From Candidatus Zixiibacteriota bacterium (GTDB taxonomy: Bacteria > Zixibacteria > MSB-5A5 > WJJR01): DNA of 64,000 nucleotides. The stretch's first letter is position 1; every line of letters begins with the position of its first letter. The DNA is taken from positions 310,001 to 374,000 of the forward strand of contig DASWIS010000008.1 in NCBI GenBank assembly GCA_036397555.1. Reading direction: 5' to 3'. The notes under the pieces were generated by a model. It was not told the DNA's origin. It made no database searches and saw only the letters and a program-made list of their open reading frames with translations. Of the stretch, positions 17,296 to 26,236 are shown one piece after another. The position numbers and the translations under genes are program-made.

Positions 17296-18894
17296 ATGGA
17301 ACCCGAAAGACAAGCATCCCAAAACGGTCCGCCCGCGCCGAATGGCCGCTCTGACCCGACACGATTCGCACGCCGCACCGGGACTGTCGCCGGGGCGACC
17401 ATGCTCTCACGCGTGTTGGGAATCGTCCGTGAGCAGGTCATCGCCTATTATTTTGGTGCGGGGGCGATGGCCGATGTCTTTGTCGCCGCCTTTCGAATCC
17501 CCAATCTGTTACGTGACTTTCTGGCGGAGGGGGCATTCTCCGCTGCCTTTGTACCGACGTTTACTTCCACCCTCAGAACCGAAGGCAAGCAGGCCGCATT
17601 CGAACTCCTCAATCGCGTGCTGACAGTTCTGTCCCTGGGGTTGGCGTTCGTTTGCATCGTCGGGATCATCATCACACCGCAGATCGCCTGGGTTTTCTCC
17701 GGCGGCGAAGGCGATACGCCGGACAAGGTGGAACTGCTGGTGACGATGGCGCGCTGGATGTTTCCGTTTCTGTTGCTGGTCTCTTTGGCAGCGGCGTTGA
17801 TGGGTGCGCTCAATGCCTTTGGGCACTTCGGGATGCCGGCACTGGCCCCGGCGGGGTTCAATGTCGGAGTGATCGGCGCTGCCGTCTTCGTGTCACCGCG
17901 GTTGGAGACGCCGGTGCTGGCGTTGGCGTGGGGAGTCCTCGCGGGTGGCTTGCTGCAATGGGCGACGCAGGCGGTGCTGCTTCATCGCATCGGATTTCGT
18001 ATGCGGTGGCAGCGGGGCTGGCGCGATGCGCGTGTACGCACAGTGCTGCGATTGATGCTCCCGGCCGCCATCGGCGCGGCCGCGGTGCAAGTGAACGTAC
18101 TGGCGATGACACGTTTCGCCTGGACGCTTGGCGACGGACCGGTTGCCTATCTCAACTACGCGTTTCGTATCCTGTTCGTGCCGCTCGGAGTGTTCGCTGT
18201 TGCGGCCGCGACTGTCGGGCTTCCGCGACTGTCCGAACAGGTGGCGGCCGGCGACGAGCACGACGCGCGCGAGACCTACGCGCGCACGCTGCAGACGGTA
18301 TTCTTTCTTGTGCTTCCGACCGCGATCGCATTTTGGCTCTTCGGTGAGATGATCTGCGCCGCACTCTATCAACGCGGCCAGTTCAGCGCCGACGATGCGT
18401 ATCACACGGCGCGGGCGCTGAAGTATTACGCGATTGGCCTGCCGGCCATGGCGGCAGTCCGTGTGACCGCGCCGGTCTTCTATGCGCACAAGGACACACG
18501 CACGCCGATGTACTGCGGCGTCGCATCGATCCTGGTCAATCTGGTCGCCATGGCCCTCCTTCGTGAACCGTTGGGATATGCGGGACTGGCCCTGGCAGTT
18601 GCCGGGTCGGCGGTGGTACAGGCGGGGTTGCTGATCCTGCTGGGGCAGGCACGTCACGGACCGCTGCGGGTCCGAGCGGTTCTCGGGCACTGTGTGGTCT
18701 TTGCCGCGCTCGGCTGGCTCGCGGTCCGTATCGGAGAATGGATGGCACTGCGCCCGTCGATCCAGGGACTTCCCCTCGGGATCATCACGGTGACACTTGT
18801 CGCGATTGCGACCGCGGGGCTCGTCTACATTGCGACAACCTGGATGTTCGGTTACCGTCATCTCGGCGCAGAGTTTGCTCTGCGACGGCGCTGA
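17296..18894 (+). CDS. murJ: Lipid II flippase MurJ (MviN)
   Basis: A 532-residue multi-spanning inner-membrane protein that moves lipid II to the periplasmic face for peptidoglycan synthesis. The family signature RIPNLLRDFLAEGAFSAAFV lies in the first third, after a cytoplasmic N-terminus. About 14 hydrophobic segments follow, with charged loop arginines such as RVLGIVREQV. No good ribosome site precedes ATG 17296. The comEC gene starts 12 bp downstream, so the two are probably co-transcribed. Confidence 0.95.
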   Translation: MEPERQASQNGPPAPNGRSDPTRFARRTGTVAGATMLSRVLGIVREQVIAYYFGAGAMADVFVAAFRIPNLLRDFLAEGAFSAAFVPTFTSTLRTEGKQAAFELLNRVLTVLSLGLAFVCIVGIIITPQIAWVFSGGEGDTPDKVELLVTMARWMFPFLLLVSLAAALMGALNAFGHFGMPALAPAGFNVGVIGAAVFVSPRLETPVLALAWGVLAGGLLQWATQAVLLHRIGFRMRWQRGWRDARVRTVLRLMLPAAIGAAAVQVNVLAMTRFAWTLGDGPVAYLNYAFRILFVPLGVFAVAAATVGLPRLSEQVAAGDEHDARETYARTLQTVFFLVLPTAIAFWLFGEMICAALYQRGQFSADDAYHTARALKYYAIGLPAMAAVRVTAPVFYAHKDTRTPMYCGVASILVNLVAMALLREPLGYAGLALAVAGSAVVQAGLLILLGQARHGPLRVRAVLGHCVVFAALGWLAVRIGEWMALRPSIQGLPLGIITVTLVAIATAGLVYIATTWMFGYRHLGAEFALRRR

Positions 18895-18906
18895 CACACG
18901 ATTTGC

Positions 18907-21198
18907 ATGTCTGACACAACGACATTTGCCTCCCGCGTTCCCGTCGGCGGACGGCGTTGTCCGGCGCTGTGGTGCGCGGTTCTGGTGGCACTCGGCATCG
19001 TCGTCGGCGATCGCTGGGGGACACCGCTGGTCTGGTGTGCGGTACTGACCGGCCTGCTGCTCCTCTCGTTGGCGTTGTATGGGATTCCGAATCCAAAGTT
19101 GTCGACAGTCGTCACGGCAATGTTCGTCTTGGTCAGCGTCGGGGCGTTCCGAATTGCGGTCGAGAATGCCGGACGTCCCCACGCGGGATTGTTGGAACTG
19201 GCAGAATCACGGCGGCCGGTAGAGTTGTTCGGACGCATCGCCGGGATTCCCTATCAGAGGTCCCACGGCTGGCGCGCGCCGTTCGAATTGAAGGCGGTGA
19301 GCGCGGCTGGAAGCACGGCGCCGCTTTCGTCCCGGCTCCTGCTGTCAACGGGCCACTCGCTGGACGACGTTCGCTATGGCGACTATGTACGCTTCCGCGG
19401 ATATGTACGATTTCCCTTTATCCGTCGCAATCCCGGGGGGCTCGATTACGCCCGCCATTTGCGGCGCCAGGGGATGGATGCCATCGCCACGCCCGTTGCC
19501 GGGCTTCGCATTCTGGCTTCCGAGGGATCGCTTTGGTCGCCGACAAATCTTGTCGAACCGGCCCGGCGGTGGATTCGGAGCATTTTCGTCGAGAATCTTC
19601 CGCCCGAGTCGAGCGCGCTGCTCTTGGGGTTTCTGCTGGGAGACACCGAACGGATTCCGCAATCGGTCGTGGATCAGTTCCGTGATTCCGGCGCCCTGCA
19701 TCTGCTGGCCGTCTCGGGCGCCAATGTCTGGCTGATCGTCGGAGTGTTTTTCTGGCCGCTGTATGTGCTTCGCGTCAATCGGCGCATCCGCACATCGGCA
19801 CTGATCATCATCGTCGTCCTGTTCGCGTTTCTCACGCGCAACGAGCCGTCGGTTGTCCGCGCCGCGATCGTCGTCACCATGGTGATGCTGGCCGGGGTCG
19901 TCCATCGGCCCGTTGACATCATCAATGCCGTCGGCTCTGCCGGGTTTCTGATTCTGCTGATCGCGCCGTCGCAATTGTTCCGCCCGGGATTCCAGCTTTC
20001 GTTCGCGGCAGTGCTGGCGATTGCCGTAATGCTGAGACGGGTTCACTCGTTGTGGAGTGATCCTCGCGCCGGACGTCTCAAGCGCATCTCGCGCGGAATC
20101 TTGTTCATCACCGTCTCATCGGCCGCCGCCAGCATCGCCACGGCTCCGGTCTTAGCCGCACATTTCGGCACCGTCCCGCTCGTCGGGGTGTTCTCCAACA
20201 TCGTCATGGTCCCGCTCGCCGGTCTGACGGCGCAACTGGGCGTCGTGGCCTTGGGGGTCGGGGTTGTGACCCGCTCGCTGCCGGACTTCATGACATGGCC
20301 CTTGCAGCTACTCATTCGAACGGCGACCGGTGTGGCTGGGTTTTTCGCCGGGTGGCCGCATGCTGTCGTCGACTGGCCTGACCCTTCGATCGCGTCGATC
20401 ACGCTCTTTTATGTCTTGCTGAGTTTGCTGTTGGCATGGCGCTTTCGCTACGCGTGGATGCGGCCGGCTGTATACACCGCGTTGGCATTGGTCGCCTGGC
20501 AGAGCGTGTCTGTCGCCTTTGGCACCATAGAGAAACCTGTCGCGGTCGCGCTCCTGGATGCCGGCAGTCAACACATCGTGGCCGTAGCGTTGCCCGGACA
20601 GGAGCCCGTCTGGTTTGCCGACAGCGCACGTGTTGTCGAAGGAACAATGCAGTGGACTGTCGAGCCGTTCGCCCGGCACGTATTCGGATCGCCGGAGTCG
20701 ATCGAATGGAATGATTGGAAGACCGCGCCCGATGGCCATGCCCGAAGGTCCGACGTGGCTTCAATCCCTGGCGCGGGCCGATGGGTCCGTGTCGTTGATA
20801 CGTCAGCATCCGGCGGCACGACGTCCATCATAATAGCTGATGTGATCCAATCAGGGCGAAACTGCGTCCTGCTGATTCGTGATGCCGAACAGTTCGCGGC
20901 GAAAGCGCTCAATCTCGCCGCGACCGAAGGAACTCTGATCGTTCCGGCCGACACACGTCCATTGATCCTCCGAGCGCTGGTAACGGACCTGAAACCGGAA
21001 TCGGTCGTGCTGTTCGGACGCCTCCGGTACCGTCGCTATCCTGATGAAGCGGTGGCGTTCTGGCGTATCCGCTTTCCGCACACGCGCTTCTGGGCGACTG
21101 ACCTGCACGGAGGAACCCTCGTTGAGCTTGACGAAACGGCCATCCGCATCAAGCCCACTATCGAGTTCTTTGACAGCGACCGGCCGGCTGTACCGTAA
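18907..21198 (+). CDS. comEC: ComEC/Rec2-type DNA uptake channel with degenerate C-terminal domain
   Basis: A 763-residue membrane protein of the ComEC family, which moves single-stranded DNA across the inner membrane in transformation. The N-terminal DUF4131-like OB region (residues ~1-200) precedes the competence domain, with LLLGFLLGDTERIPQSV, FRDSGALHLLAVSGANVWLI and FRPGFQLSFAAVLAI. The C-terminal ~220 residues keep the outline of a metallo-beta-lactamase fold (VALLDAGSQHIVAV) but lack the HxHxDH metal motif. The nuclease-like domain is therefore probably inactive. The gene lies just before the type IV pilus cluster, and such pili often take up DNA. Confidence 0.88.
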   Translation: MSDTTTFASRVPVGGRRCPALWCAVLVALGIVVGDRWGTPLVWCAVLTGLLLLSLALYGIPNPKLSTVVTAMFVLVSVGAFRIAVENAGRPHAGLLELAESRRPVELFGRIAGIPYQRSHGWRAPFELKAVSAAGSTAPLSSRLLLSTGHSLDDVRYGDYVRFRGYVRFPFIRRNPGGLDYARHLRRQGMDAIATPVAGLRILASEGSLWSPTNLVEPARRWIRSIFVENLPPESSALLLGFLLGDTERIPQSVVDQFRDSGALHLLAVSGANVWLIVGVFFWPLYVLRVNRRIRTSALIIIVVLFAFLTRNEPSVVRAAIVVTMVMLAGVVHRPVDIINAVGSAGFLILLIAPSQLFRPGFQLSFAAVLAIAVMLRRVHSLWSDPRAGRLKRISRGILFITVSSAAASIATAPVLAAHFGTVPLVGVFSNIVMVPLAGLTAQLGVVALGVGVVTRSLPDFMTWPLQLLIRTATGVAGFFAGWPHAVVDWPDPSIASITLFYVLLSLLLAWRFRYAWMRPAVYTALALVAWQSVSVAFGTIEKPVAVALLDAGSQHIVAVALPGQEPVWFADSARVVEGTMQWTVEPFARHVFGSPESIEWNDWKTAPDGHARRSDVASIPGAGRWVRVVDTSASGGTTSIIIADVIQSGRNCVLLIRDAEQFAAKALNLAATEGTLIVPADTRPLILRALVTDLKPESVVLFGRLRYRRYPDEAVAFWRIRFPHTRFWATDLHGGTLVELDETAIRIKPTIEFFDSDRPAVP

Positions 21199-21261
21199 AG
21201 TGGCGGCACGTGCTCCCCGATAAGAGTAGAGGCGTCCTCACACAAGGGGGCAACAGCAGGA

Positions 21262-22443
21262 ATGAGTTTTGCCGGAAATTTCAAGACCGTCTCGTTTGGC
21301 GATGCGTTGCAGTTGATTTCCACCGGCAAGAAAACCGGTGCGCTTCATCTGGAACGCGCCAAACGCAGCAAGAAGATTTTCTTTCGCGGGGGCAACATCA
21401 TCGCGGCGTTGTCCGATCCGCCGACCGATGAGGAACGGCTGGGTCAGTTGCTGCTGCGTCGCGGCGAGATCACGCCCGATGTGCTGGACCGCGCACTCAA
21501 ACGCCAACGTTCAACCAAACGCCGCCTCGGTCAGGTGTTGATCGATATGGATCTTCTCGCGCGCGACAAACTGATGAACGTGTTGCGCGCGCAAGTTGAA
21601 GAAGTCGTCTACGCGGTCTTCGGCTGGACTGACGGCGAGTTCCACTTCGTCGAGGCCGAAGAACCCGGCCCCTCGCAGATACTGGTGGATCTCAACACGC
21701 TAAACGTCATGATGGAGGGCGCCCGGCGCTTCGATGAATACGCCCAAATCGCACATGCGCTCCCAAGTGAGGATGCCGTCCTTCGCCACATACTCACGCC
21801 CCGAATCACGAACGGTGAAATTACGCTCACGTCGGAGGACCTGGAGGTTTTAGTCGCGATCGACGGCGAGCGTACGGTCGGAGAGATCGTCGGGCACTCG
21901 ATGCACGGCGAGTACGCGGCGTCCAAGGCGCTGCACAAGGTCCTGTCGGCGTCGCTGGCCGAACCGTGTCCGCAAAAATCCGAGACGGCGCGGCAACGGG
22001 CCGATGAGGGAGACGTGTTCAATCTGATCTATCAGGTCTATTCGCGGGCGTTGGAAGCGGCCCGTCAGATATTGGCCGATCAACTCGGGGCGGCGGGCGA
22101 CCGTCTGTTCATGCGCATTCCCGAGTCCTGCGAGGACGATGCCCGGGGAATGTCCCACATGCTGGTCGATCGTGGGGGCAACGGCGGCGTAGCCGCCTTT
22201 CGCGATCTGGCGGCACAGATTCCCGATGCCGTCCGCCTGCATCGAGTCCTGGATGTCTCGGGGCGCACACTCCGCCACGCGATTGACAGCGTACGCGACC
22301 GCCTGGGCTCGCATCGCGCCAATCAGCTCGTTCGCCACATCGAACAGGATCTCATGCTGGTGTTGGGGCAGAAGCGAGATATTGCCGATAATTATGACAT
22401 ACGACGGGAGCTGAACTTCGCCCTGCGGGGAGACGCATCGTGA
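21262..22443 (+). CDS. DUF4388 (PATAN) protein with tandem MshEN-type c-di-GMP motifs
   Basis: A 393-residue cytoplasmic protein. Residues ~1-50 and ~110-160 form a DUF4388/PATAN-like region (SFGDALQLISTGKKTGALHL, IFFRGGNIIAAL, VFGWTDGEFHF). Between them, residues 59-82 and 88-111 fit the 24-residue MshEN pattern RLG-x2-L-x3-G-x6-L-x3-L-x2-Q, separated by the canonical 5-residue spacer. Only the Gly of the second copy is replaced, by Asp. MshEN motifs bind c-di-GMP in pilus and secretion ATPases. The C-terminal half is helical and unrecognised. It heads the roadblock/MglA/pilus cluster. The next gene starts in a GTGA overlap. Confidence 0.78.
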   Translation: MSFAGNFKTVSFGDALQLISTGKKTGALHLERAKRSKKIFFRGGNIIAALSDPPTDEERLGQLLLRRGEITPDVLDRALKRQRSTKRRLGQVLIDMDLLARDKLMNVLRAQVEEVVYAVFGWTDGEFHFVEAEEPGPSQILVDLNTLNVMMEGARRFDEYAQIAHALPSEDAVLRHILTPRITNGEITLTSEDLEVLVAIDGERTVGEIVGHSMHGEYAASKALHKVLSASLAEPCPQKSETARQRADEGDVFNLIYQVYSRALEAARQILADQLGAAGDRLFMRIPESCEDDARGMSHMLVDRGGNGGVAAFRDLAAQIPDAVRLHRVLDVSGRTLRHAIDSVRDRLGSHRANQLVRHIEQDLMLVLGQKRDIADNYDIRRELNFALRGDAS

Positions 22444-22814
22444 CGAAACAGGCAACCAGAATGACGACAGCGTTTCTGGGACTCGCGATCCATGCCACGC
22501 CGGCCATCGCCGACGCGGGCCCTGGTGGCTCGCGCGCCAGTTCCTTTCTGATTGAGACTATCGTAATGCTGATCGTTGCCGCGCTGGTCTTCCTGAGCAT
22601 CAAAGTCTACTTGTCCATCCGTGGCGGGAAAGTGGGGGCTGGCTGGCTTTGGCTAATGGGCGGCTTCGGAGTTTGGTGCCTTGGGCAGGCCGCTTTCTTC
22701 TGCGGCGAGATTGGAATCATTCCGGCGATCGGTCTGTGGCTCGATGTCATCCGCATTGTCGCTTTAGCGCTGGTTTTAGTGGCGATGCTGCGGTTTCGCA
22801 AACTGTTCGCCTGA
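22440..22814 (+). CDS. Small membrane protein of unknown function
   Basis: A 124-residue protein starting at GTG 22440, overlapping the preceding stop codon (GTGA), which indicates translational coupling. A probable signal or first helix (residues ~8-25) is followed by three hydrophobic segments: FLIETIVMLIVAALVFLSI, the Trp-rich WLWLMGGFGVWCLGQAAFFC, and LDVIRIVALALVLVAML. It ends in a short basic tail. No family is recognised. The coupling suggests it works with the DUF4388 protein, perhaps as its membrane partner. The 230 bp after it hold no gene. Confidence 0.65.
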   Translation: MTKQATRMTTAFLGLAIHATPAIADAGPGGSRASSFLIETIVMLIVAALVFLSIKVYLSIRGGKVGAGWLWLMGGFGVWCLGQAAFFCGEIGIIPAIGLWLDVIRIVALALVLVAMLRFRKLFA

Positions 22815-23044
22815 ACACGCTTGATTGTCGTCGGATCAGCACCTGTAGGGCCAATCCAACACATTCGCTCTTGCGCAGTTATCCGCCTCACGCCTTCGGC
22901 CGGACGTAAGCCGATGCGCGTGCGCTGATTCCGCATTAAGTCCCCGGCACGGCACGTCGATATCAACAAAGAGACCCTGCCGCCGGATGCAGGGCGGTGC
23001 ACAACGGCGGCGGAAGCGCATGGTCCATCGCCACAGGCATGCAC

Positions 23045-23932
23045 ATGATCAGTGTCGCGGAATTAGACGAGCGTATCGACAAGTGTCTGGCCATCCTGGC
23101 GCAGAACCCACATTCGCGCGTGTTCGCCGCGCTGGCCGACGCCTACCGTAAGCGCGGCGATTTCGGTAAAGCATTTTCGATCTGCAAGGGCGGGCTCAAG
23201 CATCATCCCGATTATGCGCCCGCACACGTGGTCATGGCGAAGTTGTATCTGCATCAGCACATGTTCGGTGACGCGCTCGAATCGATTCAGCATGCGGTCC
23301 GCGCCGATAATCCGACGCGGGCCACCGATTTGCTGGAGGCCGAGATTCGGATCGCCATGGGTGACATCGACGGCGCCTCACCGATCGTTGCCAGATTGAA
23401 AGTCGGTGATCCCCACAACGATCAGGTTCGAGAGGTCGCGGCCAAGCTGCGAACGACGCAGACGCATGGGACACTTCCCAGCGCCGACACGGCGCGACAA
23501 TTCGTCACGAGCACCGTTCCCGAGGCCTCTGGTTCCGTCAGCGGCCAAGACCGTCCGTCGTTTGCCAGGACCGAGTCTCCGATTTCCTGGGATGAGTGGG
23601 AAGCGATGGTCGAGACGGTCCCGCAGGTGGCGACCGCATTTGCCTGGGATGCCGACGGTGATCCGTTGGCCGGGGTCTCCGACCAACCGACGGCCCGGTC
23701 TACGGGGACGATCATTGCAAATCTGTTCTCTGCAATTGATGAGTTGTTGCGCTTGAAGATCGATGCGTCGCTCGAGGAGATCCGTGTTGAACGATCCAAC
23801 GGCGAGCTGTGGTGCGGACGGGGCAATCGCGGGTTGATCGGATTCGCAGGACATCCGGGCGTCTCGTTCGGCGCGGCGCGGCAAGCTGCCGTTGCGAACG
23901 CGCGCCGCGTTTCGGGCGGATCGGCACACTAA
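23045..23932 (+). CDS. TPR protein with roadblock-like C-terminus
   Basis: A 295-residue protein. The N-terminal ~140 residues are tetratricopeptide repeats (NPHSRVFAALADAYRKRGDF, KGGLKHHPDYAPAHVVMAKL, QHMFGDALESIQHAVRADN). A low-complexity Ser/Thr linker follows. The last ~85 residues (TIIANLFSAIDELLRLKID...EEIRVERSNGELWCG) have the helix-strand-strand-helix outline of a roadblock/LC7 domain. I start at ATG 23045; ATG 23039 is an alternative. It is followed 9 bp later by a membrane protein with a similar C-terminus. It is a likely scaffold in the GTPase module; the roadblock assignment is by eye. Confidence 0.62.
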   Translation: MISVAELDERIDKCLAILAQNPHSRVFAALADAYRKRGDFGKAFSICKGGLKHHPDYAPAHVVMAKLYLHQHMFGDALESIQHAVRADNPTRATDLLEAEIRIAMGDIDGASPIVARLKVGDPHNDQVREVAAKLRTTQTHGTLPSADTARQFVTSTVPEASGSVSGQDRPSFARTESPISWDEWEAMVETVPQVATAFAWDADGDPLAGVSDQPTARSTGTIIANLFSAIDELLRLKIDASLEEIRVERSNGELWCGRGNRGLIGFAGHPGVSFGAARQAAVANARRVSGGSAH

Positions 23933-23941
23933 GAGGTGGAG

Positions 23942-24916
23942 ATGATGGCAGAGACTACAGCACAACCGCTGCCGCGCGGAGTTCTCATCCGCCAGACCTT
24001 CGTCGCCGTCGGCGCGATGATCGCGATCCCCTTGCTACTCTATCCGCGTCGTCTGGGTTTTCCAGACCTCGGCTTGAATCCCCTGTTCTCACTGCTGGAA
24101 TGGGGATTCTACTTCGGTGTCTTCACTTTGGCCGGGGCGCGATTGTCGACTTCGACGCGTTTCATGTCGGCGGGATTTACGGTTCTCGCGCGACTGGTGG
24201 TCGGCGCCGCGCTGGCTGTGCTGGTCGCTGTCGGGCATGACATGCCGTGGAAGACCGTCGCCGTTGAAATCCTCTGGTCGTATCCCGTTGCCGTCATCGT
24301 GCTCGTGTTGCTCATGCCGATCGTGTTGCGTCCCGTTTGGGAGCACTTGATGGGCGAAGGAGTCAATCGTGGAACTTCGCGTCGCGCCGTGGGCTTCGGC
24401 GGCAAGCGCGCACTTGTCCAGCGTCCGCTACGTCGCGCATACGGCAGCCGTGCAGCGGGCGGCGGCGAGAATCGGATCCTCGGTCCGGTGCATCTGGAAG
24501 CATCGCAGCCGGGGCAGGCGACGCTGGATGACGCCGTTTCCTATGTCGGCGGCTATCACGGTGTGCGACTGTGCTGGATTGTCGACGGCGAGGGCTTGCC
24601 CCTGGCCGTCTGGCAACGTCAGCATTATTCCGAAGACGCCGAGTACTGGGCTCCGATCAGCATCGAAGCGGCCGATTTTCACCGACGTCGATTGTCGGTA
24701 ACGGGACCATGCCAGCCCGAACGCATCGAAGTGCGCACCGATCTCGGTCGCGTCATCGTCGAATCGGTGGGCTCGTTCTGGCTGGGTGTTATGACCGATA
24801 ACGAAACGGATGATTTGATCGGCGTGCGGCTCGGGCGCGCACGCGATATGATCGCACACTATCTCCAGGAGGCCGGACGCCGTTATGTCGGCGCCGGGGA
24901 GGCGCACTATGTATGA
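23942..24916 (+). CDS. Membrane protein with C-terminal roadblock/LC7-like domain
   Basis: A 324-residue protein. Four transmembrane segments occupy residues ~15-125 (VAVGAMIAIPLLLY, WGFYFGVFTLAGARL, VVGAALAVLVAVG, VAVIVLVLLMPIVL). A basic linker follows. The last ~130 residues (TLDDAVSYVGGYHGVRLCWIV...DLIGVRLGRARDMIAHYL) resemble a roadblock domain. A GAGGTGGAG site precedes the paired ATGs at 23942/23945. The end overlaps the next gene, an MglB homologue, by 8 bp. The layout suggests a membrane receptor for the small GTPase or for MglB. Confidence 0.65.
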   Translation: MMAETTAQPLPRGVLIRQTFVAVGAMIAIPLLLYPRRLGFPDLGLNPLFSLLEWGFYFGVFTLAGARLSTSTRFMSAGFTVLARLVVGAALAVLVAVGHDMPWKTVAVEILWSYPVAVIVLVLLMPIVLRPVWEHLMGEGVNRGTSRRAVGFGGKRALVQRPLRRAYGSRAAGGGENRILGPVHLEASQPGQATLDDAVSYVGGYHGVRLCWIVDGEGLPLAVWQRQHYSEDAEYWAPISIEAADFHRRRLSVTGPCQPERIEVRTDLGRVIVESVGSFWLGVMTDNETDDLIGVRLGRARDMIAHYLQEAGRRYVGAGEAHYV

Positions 24917-25247
24917 AACACTGGCACAACTGAACAAGACCACCGGCGTCACCGGCAGCATGCTGGTGGGCACCGACGGTATCGTGATCGCATCCGATCT
25001 CGATCAAAAGACCAACGATGAAGTGCTCGGGGCACTGGCCTCCTCCATCGCGGCACAAGTGCGCAAGTCGACCGGGGAGATGGGGGGCGACGACTTCACG
25101 CAGGTGACCGTCGAGGCCGACGATCGGAAGATTTTCCTGACCGATGCCGGGATCGGCACACTGGTCGTCACGACCGAGCCGCGCGTGAACATTGGATTGG
25201 TGCGTCTGGAGATCCGCAACGCCATTGGCGCCCTGCAGAACACCTAA
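24909..25247 (+). CDS. Roadblock/LC7 protein, MglB-like (first copy)
   Basis: A 112-residue single roadblock/LC7 domain. The N-terminal helix (MYETLAQLNKTTGVTGSMLV) leads into the strand TDGIVIASDL, then a long helix (EVLGALASSIAAQVRKSTG), two strands and a last helix LEIRNAIGALQ. MglB proteins of this size activate GTP hydrolysis by MglA in Myxococcus and Thermus. The start overlaps the preceding gene by 8 bp, and mglA follows after 24 bp, so co-translation is likely. Confidence 0.85.
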   Translation: MYETLAQLNKTTGVTGSMLVGTDGIVIASDLDQKTNDEVLGALASSIAAQVRKSTGEMGGDDFTQVTVEADDRKIFLTDAGIGTLVVTTEPRVNIGLVRLEIRNAIGALQNT

Positions 25248-25271
25248 GTACAAGGCCGACGAGCGAATACG

Positions 25272-26225
25272 ATGGTTGCCATCAACTACGCGTTCCGCGA
25301 GATCAGCTGCAAGATCGTCTACTATGGCCCGGGGCTTTCGGGCAAAACGACGAACCTGCAGTATGTTCACGACCGACTGCCCAAGAAGTCGCGTGGCGAT
25401 TTGATCAGCCTGGCAACCGAGGCCGACCGCACGCTGTACTTCGACTTCCTCCCGCTGGAGCTGGGAGAGATCGGCGGCTTCGCCACAAAATTTCAGATGT
25501 ACACTGTCCCGGGACAGGTCTTCTACAACGCCACACGCAAGCTCGTGCTGCGCGGCGTCGACGGCATCGTTTTCGTGGCGGACTCCCAGAAAACGAAGAT
25601 GGACGACAATCTGGAGTCGTTGGCGGATATGGAGGACAATCTGAAGTCCTACAATCTCGACATCCACACGATGCCGATTGTCATCCAATACAACAAGCGC
25701 GACCTGCCCGACATCGCCACGATCGAAGAAATGGAAGCGGTGCTCAACAAGCACCAATGGCCATACATCGAGGCGGCGGCGGTCAAGGGACAGGGCGTCT
25801 TCGACACGATGAAGCGTGTCTCCAAGCTGGTCTTGGCCGACCTGAAGAAACGCACATCGGAAGGTGCCGTTACGCCGGCCGGCGGTTCCACGCCGACCCC
25901 CACGGCCCAAACTCCGGTCAAGACGTCGGCGTCCAGGGCCGAACTGGCTTCCATTGCCGCACGTCCGACTGCGGTGGTTTCCGCAGCGGGCGTTGCGACG
26001 AAACGTGTCGCCGCTGCATCGGAATCCGTTGCCGTGGCGGAGCGCGATACTCATGAAGACGAGATACCGGTCGCTCCCGTTGCGGGATCGACCGTTTCGA
26101 AATTGCGCGACCGTCCGGAACAGCCCAGTGGCGCCCCGGTCATGGCCGCGCAGAAGAGCACGCGCGTCCGGCGCCGCCGGCGTTCGCAGTTTGATCGGTT
26201 GTTCGGCTGGCTGTTCGGCCGTTGA
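25272..26225 (+). CDS. mglA: MglA-family small GTPase with long C-terminal extension
   Basis: Ras-like polarity GTPase. The P-loop G19-P-G-L-S-G-K-T26, the MglA-specific TVPGQVFYNATRKLVLRG in place of DxxG, FVADSQ, and the base-recognition QYNKRD are all present. The GTPase core ends near residue 195, the full length of Myxococcus MglA. A further ~120 residues follow: a Pro/Thr/Ala-rich linker, then a very basic Arg-rich tail ending RLFGWLFGR that could bind membrane. It sits between two MglB-like genes and just before the pilus motor genes, matching MglA's known role in polar control of type IV pili. Confidence 0.92.
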   Translation: MVAINYAFREISCKIVYYGPGLSGKTTNLQYVHDRLPKKSRGDLISLATEADRTLYFDFLPLELGEIGGFATKFQMYTVPGQVFYNATRKLVLRGVDGIVFVADSQKTKMDDNLESLADMEDNLKSYNLDIHTMPIVIQYNKRDLPDIATIEEMEAVLNKHQWPYIEAAAVKGQGVFDTMKRVSKLVLADLKKRTSEGAVTPAGGSTPTPTAQTPVKTSASRAELASIAARPTAVVSAAGVATKRVAAASESVAVAERDTHEDEIPVAPVAGSTVSKLRDRPEQPSGAPVMAAQKSTRVRRRRRSQFDRLFGWLFGR

Positions 26226-26236
26226 GGAGGTCACCG

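Noticed and set aside
17893-19182. 429-residue minus-strand open frame opposite murJ and comEC
   Set aside because: Antisense to membrane-protein genes; the sequence is Arg/His/Gln-rich without motifs.
22815-23044. Possible riboswitch ahead of the TPR/roadblock gene
   Set aside because: Short hairpins are present but no conserved core of the GEMM c-di-GMP riboswitch or any other known class is recognisable.
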